A stretch of DNA of 64,000 bases from Sternotherus odoratus (Eukaryota; Chordata; Testudines; Kinosternidae). This document shows positions 1-11,668 of the stretch, piece by piece (the first letter of the stretch is position 1; every line of letters begins with the position of its first letter). The translations under genes and the position numbers were made by a program. The stretch is from assembly GCA_032164245.1 (NCBI GenBank), contig JAVMKO010000006.1:11795001-11859000 (forward strand), given 5' to 3'. The notes beneath the pieces are model-generated. The model was given only the letters and a program-made list of their open reading frames with translations, was not told the DNA's origin and ran no database searches.

Positions 1-249
1 CAGAGCGGTCACAGTGGAGCATTGTGGGACAGCCTCTGGAGGCCAATAACGTCCCATTCGTCCTCACTAGTCCACAATTGACCCAGAGAGGTCGATTTCA
101 GCGCTACTCCTCTCGTTAGGGAGGAATAGAGAAGTCGATTTTGAGGGCCCTTTAAATCAACGCAAATGGCATGCATGTGAGGACGGGTACAGGTTTAGCG
201 ACGTTAAGTCGATATAAAGTTGACGTTAAGCTGTAGTGGGGACCAGCCC
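1..249 (-). mobile_element. Harbinger-like non-autonomous element, truncated by window edge
   Basis: Read on the - strand, it starts GGGCTGGTCCCCACTACAGC next to TTA and continues with GACGTTAAGTCGATAT. It matches the start of the 46388-47345 copy through the 'TCCTCACTAGT' region. The TTA flank and TIR suggest PIF/Harbinger; the family name is inference. Confidence 0.65.
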
Positions 250-259
250 TAAGTTACAC

Positions 260-767
260 CAGTAGTTCTCAAACTTTTTGTAGTGGTGACCCCTTTCCCA
301 CACCGGGCCTCTAAGCGTGACCCCCCTAGGGGTCAGGCGGGGAGGGGGCATGCCTGCAGCCCACTGTGGCAGGGGCTGGGATGGAAGGGTTCCAGCAGCC
401 CCCCAGGGCAGGGTCGGGATTGAAGGGGGGTTCCAGCATCCCCCTGAGGCCAGTGGGGGGGGGGGGTGTTTCAGCAGCCCCACTGAGGCGCTAGCAGCCC
501 ACCTCTGCAGGGGCCAGGCTGGGTCGGGCACGTGTCAGTGCCGGCAGCCCACCGCAGCAGGAGCCAGGGCCTGGACCGGGCTTGCGGGGCTGCCAGCAGC
601 CCGCCACAGCAGGGGCACAGGCTGCCTGCAGCAGCAGGGGCCGGATGCCAGCAGCCCACGGCAGCAGCATTGTTCGGGGCCGGCTGCTGGCATCAGGGGC
701 TTGTGACCCCCACAGAACTGGCTCATGACCCCCAGAGGGGTCCCGACCCCCACTTTGAGAACCAATG
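260..767 (+). mobile_element. hAT-type non-autonomous element with exact TSD
   Basis: The left end CAGTAGTTCTCAAAC and right end TTTGAGAACCAATG are inverted repeats. The 8-bp flanks AGTTACAC (252-259 and 768-775) are identical, the target-duplication size of hAT transposases. The GC-rich interior (imperfect CAGCAGCCC repeats) encodes no recognisable transposase, so it would move only in trans. It abuts the Harbinger-like element at 1-249. Confidence 0.88.
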
Positions 768-2906
768 AGTTACACCAAGTTAGAACAGGTGCTTAAGTGC
801 ATTTTGAATCAGGGCCGAAGTACTGTACTGCACCTATTTTCATACAGGGATAATTTGGTCAGGTCACCTGTCATTATCCCTTCCTCATTTTGTAAAGTGG
901 CATAGGATTTGTAATCTCCATCATAGATACTAGAGATGGAAAAGTCAGATAAGTCAGCTAATAATAGGCTGACAGGCATTCACCGCCCTACCACTCTGTT
1001 AGAGCTCAGGTTTGTTAACTTTCTGGGCACTCTTCCACAAAAAAAAAATCACCCCCTTCTTCCCCGCCCACAACAATTTGAGGAAGGAGTGGATTGAAGA
1101 TTACAATGTGGCCAGGTGGGTTTACTGTTTAGTATTACGTGAGCAAGTATTATGCTATGCACATGAGTAAATAATACGATGTTATGCAGGCAGTCCTATT
1201 GCATGTCATGAGTTTGGTTTGTAGTGTATACTTAATGTTGTGAGGCACACACAGCTGAGCATAGGAAATCAGTATAAATGGAATGAGAAAATTAAGACTC
1301 TCTATTTTTGTAGTTGAGCCAATGCCAGATTATTCCCTGTTGTCCATTTCCCACTCTAATTTTAAGTGTTACAAGCATTATCCCACCACTTTCCTATGGA
1401 AACTATTCTGGCACCCAATGATCTTGCTATCAGTGAAATTTCTCTGCTATTCCATCTGCATGCGCTCTCTCTGACTATCACTTCACTTCTCCTACCTATA
1501 CCCTCGTGTTTCATCCTAAATAATGCTCCTCACTCCAAATATCTCTTGCTCATCTCTTGGACAAATTATACAGGGTTTGCCAGATGCATTTTGTCCAACC
1601 CCCTGATTATATTGTTGTGCTTCCTGGAAATCATTGGTGAAGAGAGATCTATATCAACTCTACCTTCCCAAAAGAATCTGATTAATCTCATCTGCTCTCA
1701 CTTTTAATAATTTCTAAAGTGAGAAAACTGTAACTTCTGTTTCCTCCCCTTCCATAAAAATACAATTTAAGCAGCTACAATTAACTTTGGGATGAAAAGA
1801 AAGAGAATATGAGAAGCAAACTTGGTGTATGGATAGTATTTGCCTTTTGGTTGTAGTTACAGACTTAGGATCCAGTCCTTACAGCTGGTATTGAAGTCAT
1901 GGGAGTCTTGCCTGCACATAGTCCTGGCCTGGTATGCTCTGTAACCAAGCATATGTTGGATGTGGTTACACCTTCTGAGGCTCCAGAAATTGCCCCATAT
2001 CAGCTGTTCCCTTTTGAAGTGCTCAAGTCCTATTATTTAATAATAGAACACCGTGAAAAAGTCTTATAATAAAAAATGCACTTAAACAGTGTATGTGTAT
2101 AGTTCTTTAGTGACTGACAGAATTCTACCAGAACGTCTGTTGGATGAGAAGGGCACATTCCTGGGTCTGGTAAATTAAAATGGTGGGGGCAAGTCCAGAA
2201 GAATGTTGTAGACTGCTCAGAATATGTTATGTAAGCCCCTTGTGCCTCTCACTTGCCCTTGCCTTCATAATATCTGTAATATCAGGCTGTAAAATATTGT
2301 AGGTGTAGCCTCCAACACTCTTGTTTGTATGGGAGCTCACAGTAATCTGAATGCAATGATTTCCTGCCTTCATCATAGCGTGGCATCATACGTGTAAAGC
2401 ACCCTTGAAAATCCTTCTTGAGCAATGCTTCCTTCTCCTCTTCTAGGCCACGGGGCATGTGATTCAAAATCATCTTCAAAAATATTGCTACCATGCACAT
2501 TCCTTATGTTGTGCGATTATTATTTTTTTAGATGAATTAAAATTTGTGCGTCTTGTATGTGAGCATTTTTACTCAAGGCAAGGGACTGGAAACGCTAGAA
2601 AGGGAAGTTTCTCTAACTACATTCCTAGGGTGTGATGATTTATATTTCCTAAACTCTTCCCCCTTTTTATTGAAACCCTGTAAGGGTTCCAGGAGGAGAA
2701 GCAAAGTGCAGTTTCTATATTGTCCTTTGTCCATTCCTTGTACATGCCTTGCATCAAGCGATGATGATGAATTAATTGAGAGCCTGGTCTATATTAAAAT
2801 AGTGTTCTAGGTAAAATTACATTGGCAAGGGGTATGATTTCTTTTTAACTGATATAGTTATTCCACTATGAGACCGATGGAGGGTGCAGTTGCTCCAGTA
2901 TAAAGG

Positions 2907-3832
2907 CAGGGCCGGCGACAGAAATTTTGGGCCCCCCTACTCTGATCGTTTGGGGGGGCCCCCAGCCCAGCCGGAGCTTCCCCTCCCCCAGCTGACAGCG
3001 GCTGGGGGCAGTGCGAGCCTCCGAGCATTGCCACCGCCTGGGCGCTTGCTGCTGGCGCTCACCCTTCGCTGCGCTCTCATGCCCGGCGGGGTCCTGCGGG
3101 AGCGGGAGCCGCGGCCCGAGAAAGCGAGAGCCCGGGAGAGGCAGGAGCCGCCCTTGCTGCTCCCCCCCCCCCAGCCCCACGCGTGACCCTGCGGCTGGCG
3201 ATGGAGACGCCGCTGCTGTGACCAGCCGCAGGAGCGTGAGAGCCCCATCCAACAGCCCCCTGACTGCCCCTGGGCCCCCCTGTGCTTTAAGCACCCCCCA
3301 GCCCGACCCAGCCCCCGTACCACACTGGCGGCTAGGCGGGAACTAAACAGGCTGCACTGCGCTCCCAGAGGAGCGTGCAGCCCCGCGCGGCACGCTGAGG
3401 CTCTGGGAGAGCGGGGAAGGCGGGGGAGGGGCCGGGAGCAGCCTTCCCCACTGGGAGCTCAGGCGCTTGCAACTGAGCCTCTGGGAGAGCGGGAGAGGGC
3501 CAGGAGCTGTTCCCCCCCCCCCCCCCCCCCCCGCCGGAGGAGCCCCTCCCCCTACCTACCCAGAGCCTTCCCCCACTCTCCCGGAGCCTCAGCATTGGGC
3601 GTCTGAGCTCCCAGTGGGGGAAGCTGCTCCCAGCACCTTCCCCTGGGCGCCTTTCCCTGCTCTTCCGGAGCCTCAGCGACGTGCTACTGAGGCTCCGGGA
3701 GCAGGCCCGGCGACAAGGGGGGAGACAACTACGGGTACAGCTGTGTACCGGGCCCCGGACTTAAGGGCCCCCCCCCTTAAGTCCGGGGCCCGGTACAGCT
3801 CTACCCGTAGTACCCCCCTGTCGCCGGCCCTG
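2907..3832 (+). mobile_element. 926-bp hAT-type element with exact TSD
   Basis: The ends CAGGGCCGGCGACAG and CTGTCGCCGGCCCTG are perfect inverted repeats. They are flanked by identical 8-bp TATAAAGG (2899-2906 and 3833-3840). The interior is extremely GC-rich with a run of about 20 C near 3511. A second internal hairpin (about 3731-3809, arms around CCGGGCCCC and TTAAGGG) lies near the right end. The exact TSD and perfect TIR suggest a young copy. A related left end recurs at 40805. Confidence 0.9.
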
Positions 3833-4052
3833 TATAAAGGTGCCTTATACTGATAGAGTTTACTTTGCTTCCTGAACTGAAATAAGCTAGAACGTTATAA
3901 GCACTTTTATACTGGTAGAACTGCATCCATGCTGAATATAGTTGAAGTAGTAAAACGTTCTAATACAGGCCTTGGGGAACACATTTTACCATGCACCGAA
4001 AATTACCAGATTTAAACTCTAGGGCCTGTATCGAGGAATACATTTATATATG

Positions 4053-5118
4053 AAATCATAGACATGTAGAACTGGAAGGGACCTCATCATATCATCTAGT
4101 CCAGTCCCCTGCACTGAGGCAGGACTCAGTATTATCTAGACCATACCTGTCAGGTATTTGTTTAACCTGTTCTTAAAGACCTCCAATGACAGCGATTCCA
4201 CAATCTCCCTAGGTAATTTGTTTCAGTGCTAAACTACTCTTGCAGCTAGGAAGTTTTTCCTAATGTATAACCTAACTCCCCCTTGCTGAAATTTAAGCCC
4301 AGTGCTTTCTATCCTGTGCTCATCTTAATAATAAAGTGTACTTGAAAAGTCTTCTCAGTTGTCTTTTCTCCATAATAAACAAATCCATTTTTTTCAGTAG
4401 GTCATGTTTTCTAGACCTCTAATCATTTTTGTTGCTGTCTTCTGGACTTTTTATGTTTGTCCACATCTTTCCCAAAATGTGGTGCACAGAACTGGAGACA
4501 GTACTCCTTTTGAGGCCTTATAAGTGCTGAGTAGAGTGGAAGAATTAGTTCTTGTGTCTTGTTTATAATACTCCTGCTAATATATCTCAGAATGTTTGCT
4601 TTTTTTTGCAGCAGTATTACATTGTTGATTCATATTTACCTTGTGATCCACTATAATCCCCAGATTTTTCTGCAGTACTCCTTCCTTTCTCATTTTGTAT
4701 CTGTGCAATTGCTTATTCTTTCCTTAGTGTATTACTTGTCATTTGTCCTTATTGAATTCCATCCTGTTTATTTCAGACTATTTCTCCAGTCTGTCAAGAT
4801 CATTTTTTATTCTAATCCTGTTCTCCAATGCACTTACTACCCCTCCCAACTTGGTATTGTCCACAAAATGTAAAAGTGTACTCTCTTTGCCATTATGCAA
4901 ATCATTTATGAAGATACTGAATAGAACTAGGACAGATTTCTATGGTGTCCCACTCGATATGCCCTTCCGGTTTGACAGTGAACCATGGATAACTACGCTC
5001 TGGATACAGTTTTCCAACCAGTTGTGCACCCACCTTATAGGAGGTTCATCTAGACTATATTTATGTAGTTTGTTTATGAGAAGGTCGTGTGAGACAGTAG
5101 CGAAAGCCTTACTTGTGC
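4053..5118 (-). mobile_element. CR1-type LINE 3' portion
   Basis: The start, read in reverse, is a CR1 3' tail (tcatagac...ctggaagggacctca...atctagtccag). It continues through degraded 3' ORF2 sequence to about 5118. Frames are broken, so this is an old 5'-truncated copy. Confidence 0.8.
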
Positions 5119-5649
5119 ATGGAGTTAAGGATGTGAGTAGGCTGATTGACTTAAATGGGATGACTTCAGTGTGGCTGTTGATGTACTAAAAATTAATTGT
5201 GTGCCTTTCTGGATTGGAGCCTCAGCAAGCAGATTCCAGAGGCATTAGTCTTCTCCCGAGCATACCTCATCCTAGAGAGTTCAGTTCTAGGAGTCAAGAG
5301 CAAGAGTATCCCATGAGATTTGAACTGCTGTGACCGGGCAGCTAGTCTGTCCATGTCAGGTCTCACGCAGACTCCTTGAAATGTCGGGCTGGAGATGGAT
5401 GTTAACCCTCCATTTTCCTCTATTACTTCCCCGGGTTAAAGTTTATAGTGTTTTACCTCTTTCCATATACCTCTGATTTGGTTCAAATGATGAATGTTCT
5501 ATGGGATTCTTCACAATCTTGTCAAAGGTCACCTTTAAAAGACAGCATTGCAGGTCAAAAATCCAAACTATTATAGACATCTGATGTTTTTAATTGTTTC
5601 ATTTCACTGTAACAGTTTCTTTAATGAAACCTGAAGTCCCAGTGTATTT

Positions 5650-5770
5650 TAAGGCCAGACGAGACTATAGGATCATATAGTTGGACCTCCTGCATAACAC
5701 AGGCCACAGATTACACCCAGCAATTCCTGCATCTAGCCCCAGGGCTTGGGGTTGAACTAGAGCAATCTCT
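5650..5770 (-). mobile_element. LINE 3' tail fragment
   Basis: The sequence resembles the tail of an L3/CR1-like LINE (aaggccagacgagac, then a tggacctcctgcataacac block). It is short and degraded. Confidence 0.5.
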
Positions 5771-8700
5771 GGTGTACAGTGCCTGGCACTCTGGACTGGG
5801 GCCTTGTGGTGCAACTGTAAAAATAATCTAGGAACTATACGGTGGGAGGAGCATTATATATTTCCAGCACCCACTAGGTTGTGCCATTAGAAAGTTACAG
5901 CTAGGCCCTTCCCCGTTCCGGGCTACTGGGGGGAAAAAACAGGGACATTCAATGACCATGGCTACTTAATATTTTTATGGGATTTAAATATCCTTCAACC
6001 TTAGAATGGGGAGAAGTTTGAGGCTCTTTGATGTGGTAGACCGTTTCTGGCTCTATCACTCATTTTTAAAGATACAGCAGATCTCCTAAAGCTGCATAGT
6101 ACGTTGGAGAGACAAACCATATTTAAAGTGAAGTGCAAAACCACAAAGAGCCCATGCAGAAGCTGTTCCAAGCTCCATGTTTGGTGCTTTTGTTCTGTAT
6201 CAAGATACTATGTAAGGTCTGTCTGTCTCTCTCTATCTCTCCATCTCTCTATGTGGGTATATGGCTAAATCCTGCAGTCTTTACTTGGGCAGAACTCCAG
6301 CGGAAGGACTAAGGCCTGTAGAATTTTTCCTATGTTCTACTATTAATTTTCAAGAAGAGAAACTGGGTATGTTCCTCTTCTTGGATGTGGAAGTGAAAGC
6401 CTGAGGCATCTTTACCTAATGAAATTAGCAGAAAAACAATGCATAGTGACAGATTTTACATTTGAAGACCTACTTAGCTCATATACAAGATAAAATGAAG
6501 AATTTATTCACAGAAGCTTGACCTGACTGTTCCCAAAGGCTCATGACTCAGTTTTGTTTATTTTAAAAGAACAATTTAGGATAATTGAAAGAGTGCATAG
6601 AAACCCAGTAAGATTGAAATTTAGGTCCACAGGGGACATGATATCATGGGAAGAGTAATCTGGCCAGGGAACTGATCTCATAGGAGAGAAGGGAGGAACA
6701 TGAGACACAGTGGCAGCTAAGGCATATGCATCAATTCATGTTGACTCAAACCGACATATTTAGCTTAGATTTTTCCCATTTGAGTGTATGGGGTGGGGCG
6801 GGATGCAGCATAAGTGACACATTTTCCATTGAAAAAGCCCTCCAGTGGAAAATTCCCAAGCAATTCTGGTTGAATTATTGTCAGGAAACAATGAGCTTCC
6901 TTGTCTTTTATTCCTTGTAGGCATGTACCTGTCATTCTTTTTGTCTGTAAAGCACAATGAACTGCTACTGGGCTGTATAAATAATCATTGTATGCTAGCA
7001 CTCATCCTTTCTTTCACCCTCACTTTGCTCTTTCCCTCCTTTATGGTGTCTCATATTCACCTGTTTGCACTTCTGACTGAGAATTTTAAAAGTATTGATT
7101 ATTTCTCTACACTGATGCCAAGATCTGGGGGAATGAGAGAGGTGTGAGAATAGTGCAGAATATCATTTGCTCCTTGCTTTTCTTAGTCCAGCTGTAATTA
7201 GCCCCCCTGGTACTGCTGCCGCACCATTTCTTGGATAGTGCTAACAGAAAGCACTAATTAATATTAACAACACAACTCAGTAGAAAGACTGACGTGTCAA
7301 ACACATCTCCCCCCATTTACAATTGTGTGGACCACCTCTCCTACCATTTATAATCATGCAACACTTATATAGTGCCTCGAGCAACTGTTAAATGCAAGTT
7401 GAACATATTTTTAACTGCATTTTATTGCAGTTCAGCAGCAGGAAATAAAGAGTAGTAGCTAGATCAGCCAGAGTTCTGTGAACCGCTAACAATTGTCCTC
7501 CAGACCACAGTTTGGGAACAGCCATACTATTCTGTCTTCTATTCAGGCTATTACATCGTGACCATCACTATGGTATCTGAGTGCTTTTCAAGCATGCCTC
7601 CAGTGATGTGTCACACGTTGGTTCTTTCTTCTTTCTCTCTCCCTCTCTCCAGGGGGGAGATTTTGTGCAGATTTTCTTTATTGGCTGGTGTACATTGTGT
7701 TTATATTAGAGAAGGGAAGCAAAGTTGAAAATATGCATTTGGCACTTGGAGCAGAAGTAGTGAGTTTTGGGGTACTTTTAAAATCCTGTTGGATTTGGTC
7801 TCACAGTCTTGAGCCAATCCCTGAAAACACATTGTTCTACTAGACAGTCTATCAGTCCCACCTACATTTGCACACCAAGATGTCTTTAAAACATGTCGGT
7901 CCTATGTGATAACAAAGTTTATCTAACAGTGGCTTTAGTGGCTCTTTAACGTGTTTTAGATGGCGGAAAAAATTACTTAAGCACAAAGACAGCTGGAAAT
8001 TTATTGTGTTTAGTCATTCCTCCTGGGAGCTTTATTTTCGGAATTTTTCTTCTGCAAAGATTATCAATACACACGTGGTGTGAAGCTTGTCTTTAAATTA
8101 GCAAGGATAAAATTAGCAGAGACTTTTTTATAGACACCATGTGGCAGGCTGACTTGAACTTCAATAACTCTTAGCAAGGCTGCAATAAATGAGGTGAACT
8201 TTTAAGAAATGTTTCAAAATAAAAAAATCCTTAGCTCCTTCAACTGGTCGTCATTGGAGGTTGAACCTGGGACCTCCCAGAACTATTTCATGAGGCCCAC
8301 TATAGCTTGAATTAAAGGAGAGCATACCCTGGCGGGCCAGGGTAAGAGACTCCTAATTTTTGTTGATCAGGCACAGATGGGGGCTTGTGTTATACACAGC
8401 ACTGGTCTAAAGCAAGCACAATATGGGATAATAGGGGACTAAATGAACAAACTTTTTGAATTCACCAGACTAACAGCGATATACCTTGTGTGTTCCATTC
8501 TGTCCAGATAACCTGGGGGCTTATTACCACTTCTTGTGCCTGACAAAATACAATAATATTAGATTCTATTGATTATTTCACCCACATATTTTAATGCACG
8601 AATGAGACTGTTCAACACACTGGCTTGTAAAAGAATTAAGACCCCTCTTCCCCCCACCCAAGAGGTGGTGAGCAATTGGAGTTGAAGGTGCTCTATATTT

Positions 8701-8815
8701 TTGAAAATCAGGTCTAAAGGAATATAATGTTTATCAAGTATTGGATTAATCTAACATGTGAAGAGGACTTTATTCTGAAGCATAATTTCTCCTCCTGTCC
8801 CCCAATCTTTTTCAG

Positions 8816-8879
8816 GTGGATCTGGAGCCAGAGGGAAAAGTCTTTGTTGTAATCACTCTTACAGGCAGCTTCACTGAAG
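8816..8879 (+). CDS. PRKCH: PRKCH internal exon: end of C2-like region
   Basis: This 64-nt exon encodes 21 residues starting VDLEPEGKVF and ending TLTGSFTE, plus the first base of a split codon. The peptide matches the end of the N-terminal C2-like region of protein kinase C eta, a membrane-recruited, diacylglycerol-responsive and calcium-independent Ser/Thr kinase. It follows a pyrimidine-rich stretch ending ttttcag (AG 8814-8815) and is followed by gtaaga (GT 8880-8881). The dangling G joins GA at 43433 to give glycine, where the human protein, as I remember it, has alanine. It is the first exon in the window. Exons for roughly residues 1-121 (human numbering from memory) must lie before base 1. 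Identification rests on an unbroken match and on phase agreement with the next exon. Confidence 0.93.
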
Positions 8880-9643
8880 GTAAGAGAAATATTTTGGCTT
8901 GTTTTCAAAGACATTTTTAAATCCATTATTGTTTAAGTTTAAGATGCCACTCGCTAGCATACTGTAAATATTGTGGATGACAGTATTCTTCATGTAAAAC
9001 TCAGACTGCTGCACAGTGAAGATTTTATGAGTAACAATGGTAGTTTTGAAGAGACTCTTATGGACTGCTCTGTATACAGCATGGGCCTTTATCACTGTGA
9101 TCTCGGAGCAAGTGAGCTGATTCATGCCTGATCTGGTTAATTTCTCCCAGATTAACCTTCAAACTGATTGTTTCAATCACTTGAAATTCCCATGCGAGTA
9201 GCTTTGGTGGGGTGTGCCAGATATGTAAATTTCTTCCTGGTAATCTTCATTCCATAATTTCACCCATCTACTTCACAAGTGATCTGTTTCAAGAAAGACA
9301 TGTAGTCCTGGACATCTATAAGCCCCTCAGTGCAAAAGTTGCCTTGAAAAAATATTCCACAAAAGGGGTAGTCATGGAAGTAAATTTAAATCAGAAGGGA
9401 AAGAACAAATGAAGAATGTTTTCAACTTTCCAGTTGTTTGTTCTGATAACAATGAATGCATGCTCAGGTATGTATGTGAGCACAGATGACTGCTTTGCTG
9501 TAGTAAGACATGAAATCTGGAATGCCTGATTGGAAAAGACGAAACAGCTTCTTTCCAGCATACATGTGTGCTTAAGTCACATTCACATTTCCACCCTGTT
9601 GAAGTCAAGGTTATGGGGCTGGTCTGTAATACTTTATTAAGAA

Positions 9644-10679
9644 CTAGCGAAAATACCCGGCGTTGCTCGGGTCAGTAGGAGGTGGGGAGGGGGCAGACAG
9701 CTGAGCGAGTGCGGGGTCCGTTGGATGGGGGCAGAGAGCAAACCTGACACCCCCACCTCACCCTCCCAACCAAACCCGACACCCCCACCTCACTTACCCC
9801 TCGACCAACCCCGACTCACATTTTCACCACCCCACCCCAAACCCAACACCCCCACATCTCCCCCTACCAACCCCAACACCCACTGACCAACACCCACACC
9901 TCACCCCCCCGTAGACCAAACCTGACATACCCACCTCACTTTCCCCCCCAACCAAACCCGACACCCCTACCTACCACCACAAACAAACCCGACACCCACA
10001 CCTCACTTACCCCCCGTAGACCAACCCCGATTCCCCTCCTAACCCCCCCAACCAAACCCAACACCCCCTGACCAACCCCAACCCCCACACCTCACCCTTC
10101 ACCCACCCAGACACCTTCCCACCCACCCCCAGACCAAACCCAACACCCCCGGCTCACTTACCCCCTGACCAAACCCGACACCCCCACCTAACCCCCCCGA
10201 CCAAACCCGACACCCCCACCTCACTTACCCTCCGACCAAACCCAACTCGGGTCCGTCGGAGGGGGGAGGGGGCACAGAGCTGAGGGATTCCGGGGTCTGT
10301 CAGAGGTGGGGAGGGGGCACAGAGCTGAGGGATTCTGGGGTTCCATTGGAGGGGGGAGGGGGCACAGAGCTGAGGGATTCCGGGGTGCCGTTGGAGGGGG
10401 AAGGGGCAGAGAGCTGAGCGAGTGTGGTGTCTGTTGGAGGGGGTATTATGACATCATAACTATGTCACAGAGAACAGCAGCTGCCCAGCTGATGTAATTG
10501 GCCTTTAAAGAATTTCACCCCTGGGGGGCGTCAGAGGTGAGATCTGAAAAATTTTAGACTCTTACGGTCATTAGGACCCCAAGACCTCTAACTGTACCAA
10601 ATTTCAAGTCTCTAGCTCAAACGGTGTGGAAGGAGTAAGCATACATACATACACCATTTGACTTTTATATATATATAGA
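9644..10679 (-). mobile_element. Helitron-like element, copy 1 of a head-to-tail pair
   Basis: On the - strand it starts TC (10679-10678) with TATATATATAAAAGTCAAAT and ends CTAG (9647-9644). Just before that end is a hairpin-forming ACCCGAGCAACGCCGGGT. It has no terminal inverted repeats and no target duplication, and the flanking base at 9643 is A. The interior is dominated by degenerate ACCCCCACCTCAC-type repeats with no helicase, so it is non-autonomous. The Helitron call is inferred from ends, hairpin and A/T insertion. Confidence 0.75.
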
Positions 10680-11284
10680 CTAGCATAAGTGCCCGGCGTT
10701 GCTCGGGTCAGTCGGAGGTGGGGAGGGGGCAGACAGCTGACACCCCCTGACCAACCCCAACACCCCCCGGCTCACTTACCCCCCGACCAAACCCGACACC
10801 CCCACCTCACCCCCCGACTGAACTCGACACCCCCACCTCACTTACCGTCCCACCAAACCCAACTCAGATCCGTCGCAGGCGGGGAGGGGGCCCAGAGCTG
10901 AGGGATTCCGGGGACCTTCGCAGGTGGGAGGGGGGGCACAGGGCTGATGGATTCCGGGGTTCCGTTGGGAGGGGGGAGGGGTAGAGAACTGAGGGATTTC
11001 TTGGGTTCCGTTGGAGGAGGGAGGGGCAGTGAGCTGAGTGAGTGCAGTGTCTGTTGGAGGGGGTATTATGACGTCATCACCACCTAGCTGCCCAGCTGAT
11101 GTGATTGGCCCTTAAAGACTTTCACCCCTGGGGGGTGTCAGAGGTGAGATTCGAAAACGTTTCGACCCTTACGACCATCTAGACCCCAAGACCTCTAACT
11201 GTACCAAATTTCAAGTCTCTAGCTCAAACGGTGCGGGAGGAGTTCGCAGTCATATATACACCACTTGACTTTTATATATATAGA
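10680..11284 (-). mobile_element. Helitron-like element, copy 2 of a head-to-tail pair
   Basis: It has the same orientation and ends as copy 1 (CTAG at 10680-10683 and GA at 11283-11284, followed by T). It begins on the base after copy 1 ends. This fits insertion exactly at the A/T junction terminating copy 1. Its interior is a shorter version of the same GC-rich repeats. Confidence 0.75.
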
Positions 11285-11549
11285 TAGATTATGGGATAGT
11301 AAATGTGTGTCTATATTGGATTATTGGGATGTTTACTATGTGCATACATTGGTTTAGGTTAGTAGCAGCGCTGTTTGGAAGACAATATAATAGCTCCCAA
11401 TAAATTACCTCCCACTAAATATGTTGGGGATCCTTGACAGACAATGTCTGAGCTATTATCTGGGAAGGTTCTACTTTCAGGTGCCAACTAAGTGACAAGA
11501 CTTGTTTTCCCAGTGCTCAAAAGGGTTGTAAACGGTCACCTGTCCAGAG

Positions 11550-11668
11550 TAGGGTTGCCAAGTTTAGTTGGACATATTCCTGGAGGTTTCTTCAATTAAT
11601 ATAATCTAATCTTTAATTAAAATCTTTAATTTCTGGGGATTCCAGGTCAATCCTAATCCAGAGGCGGG
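11550..11668 (+). mobile_element. Truncated MITE-like fragment
   Basis: It starts agggttgccaagttt and carries ctttaattaaaatcttt near the middle, resembling a common short sauropsid repeat with AGGGTTGCCAA ends. The right terminus is missing. Confidence 0.35.

Larger units (their letters stand above)
1..8815 (+). other. PRKCH: PRKCH intron (5' end outside window)
   Basis: No exon is recognisable here. Contents are a truncated Harbinger-like MITE (1-249), a hAT element (260-767), a larger hAT element (2907-3832), a CR1 copy (4053-5118), a LINE tail (about 5650-5770) and a CT-rich simple repeat (about 6216-6250). In 780-2880 and 5800-8800 I see only ordinary AT-rich intron sequence. Confidence 0.8.

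Noticed and set aside
1366..1707. 113-codon + strand frame
   Set aside because: Hydrophobic AT-rich translation with no motif, splice context or homologue that I recognise; it is chance length.
2282..2500. - strand frame containing HMPRGLEEEKEALLKKDFQG
   Set aside because: It looks protein-like and faintly resembles the end of a mariner-type transposase, but it is short, has no flanking element ends, and I could not place it in a family.
8871..9125. - strand frames overlapping the first PRKCH exon
   Set aside because: They are antisense shadows without family similarity or conserved motifs.
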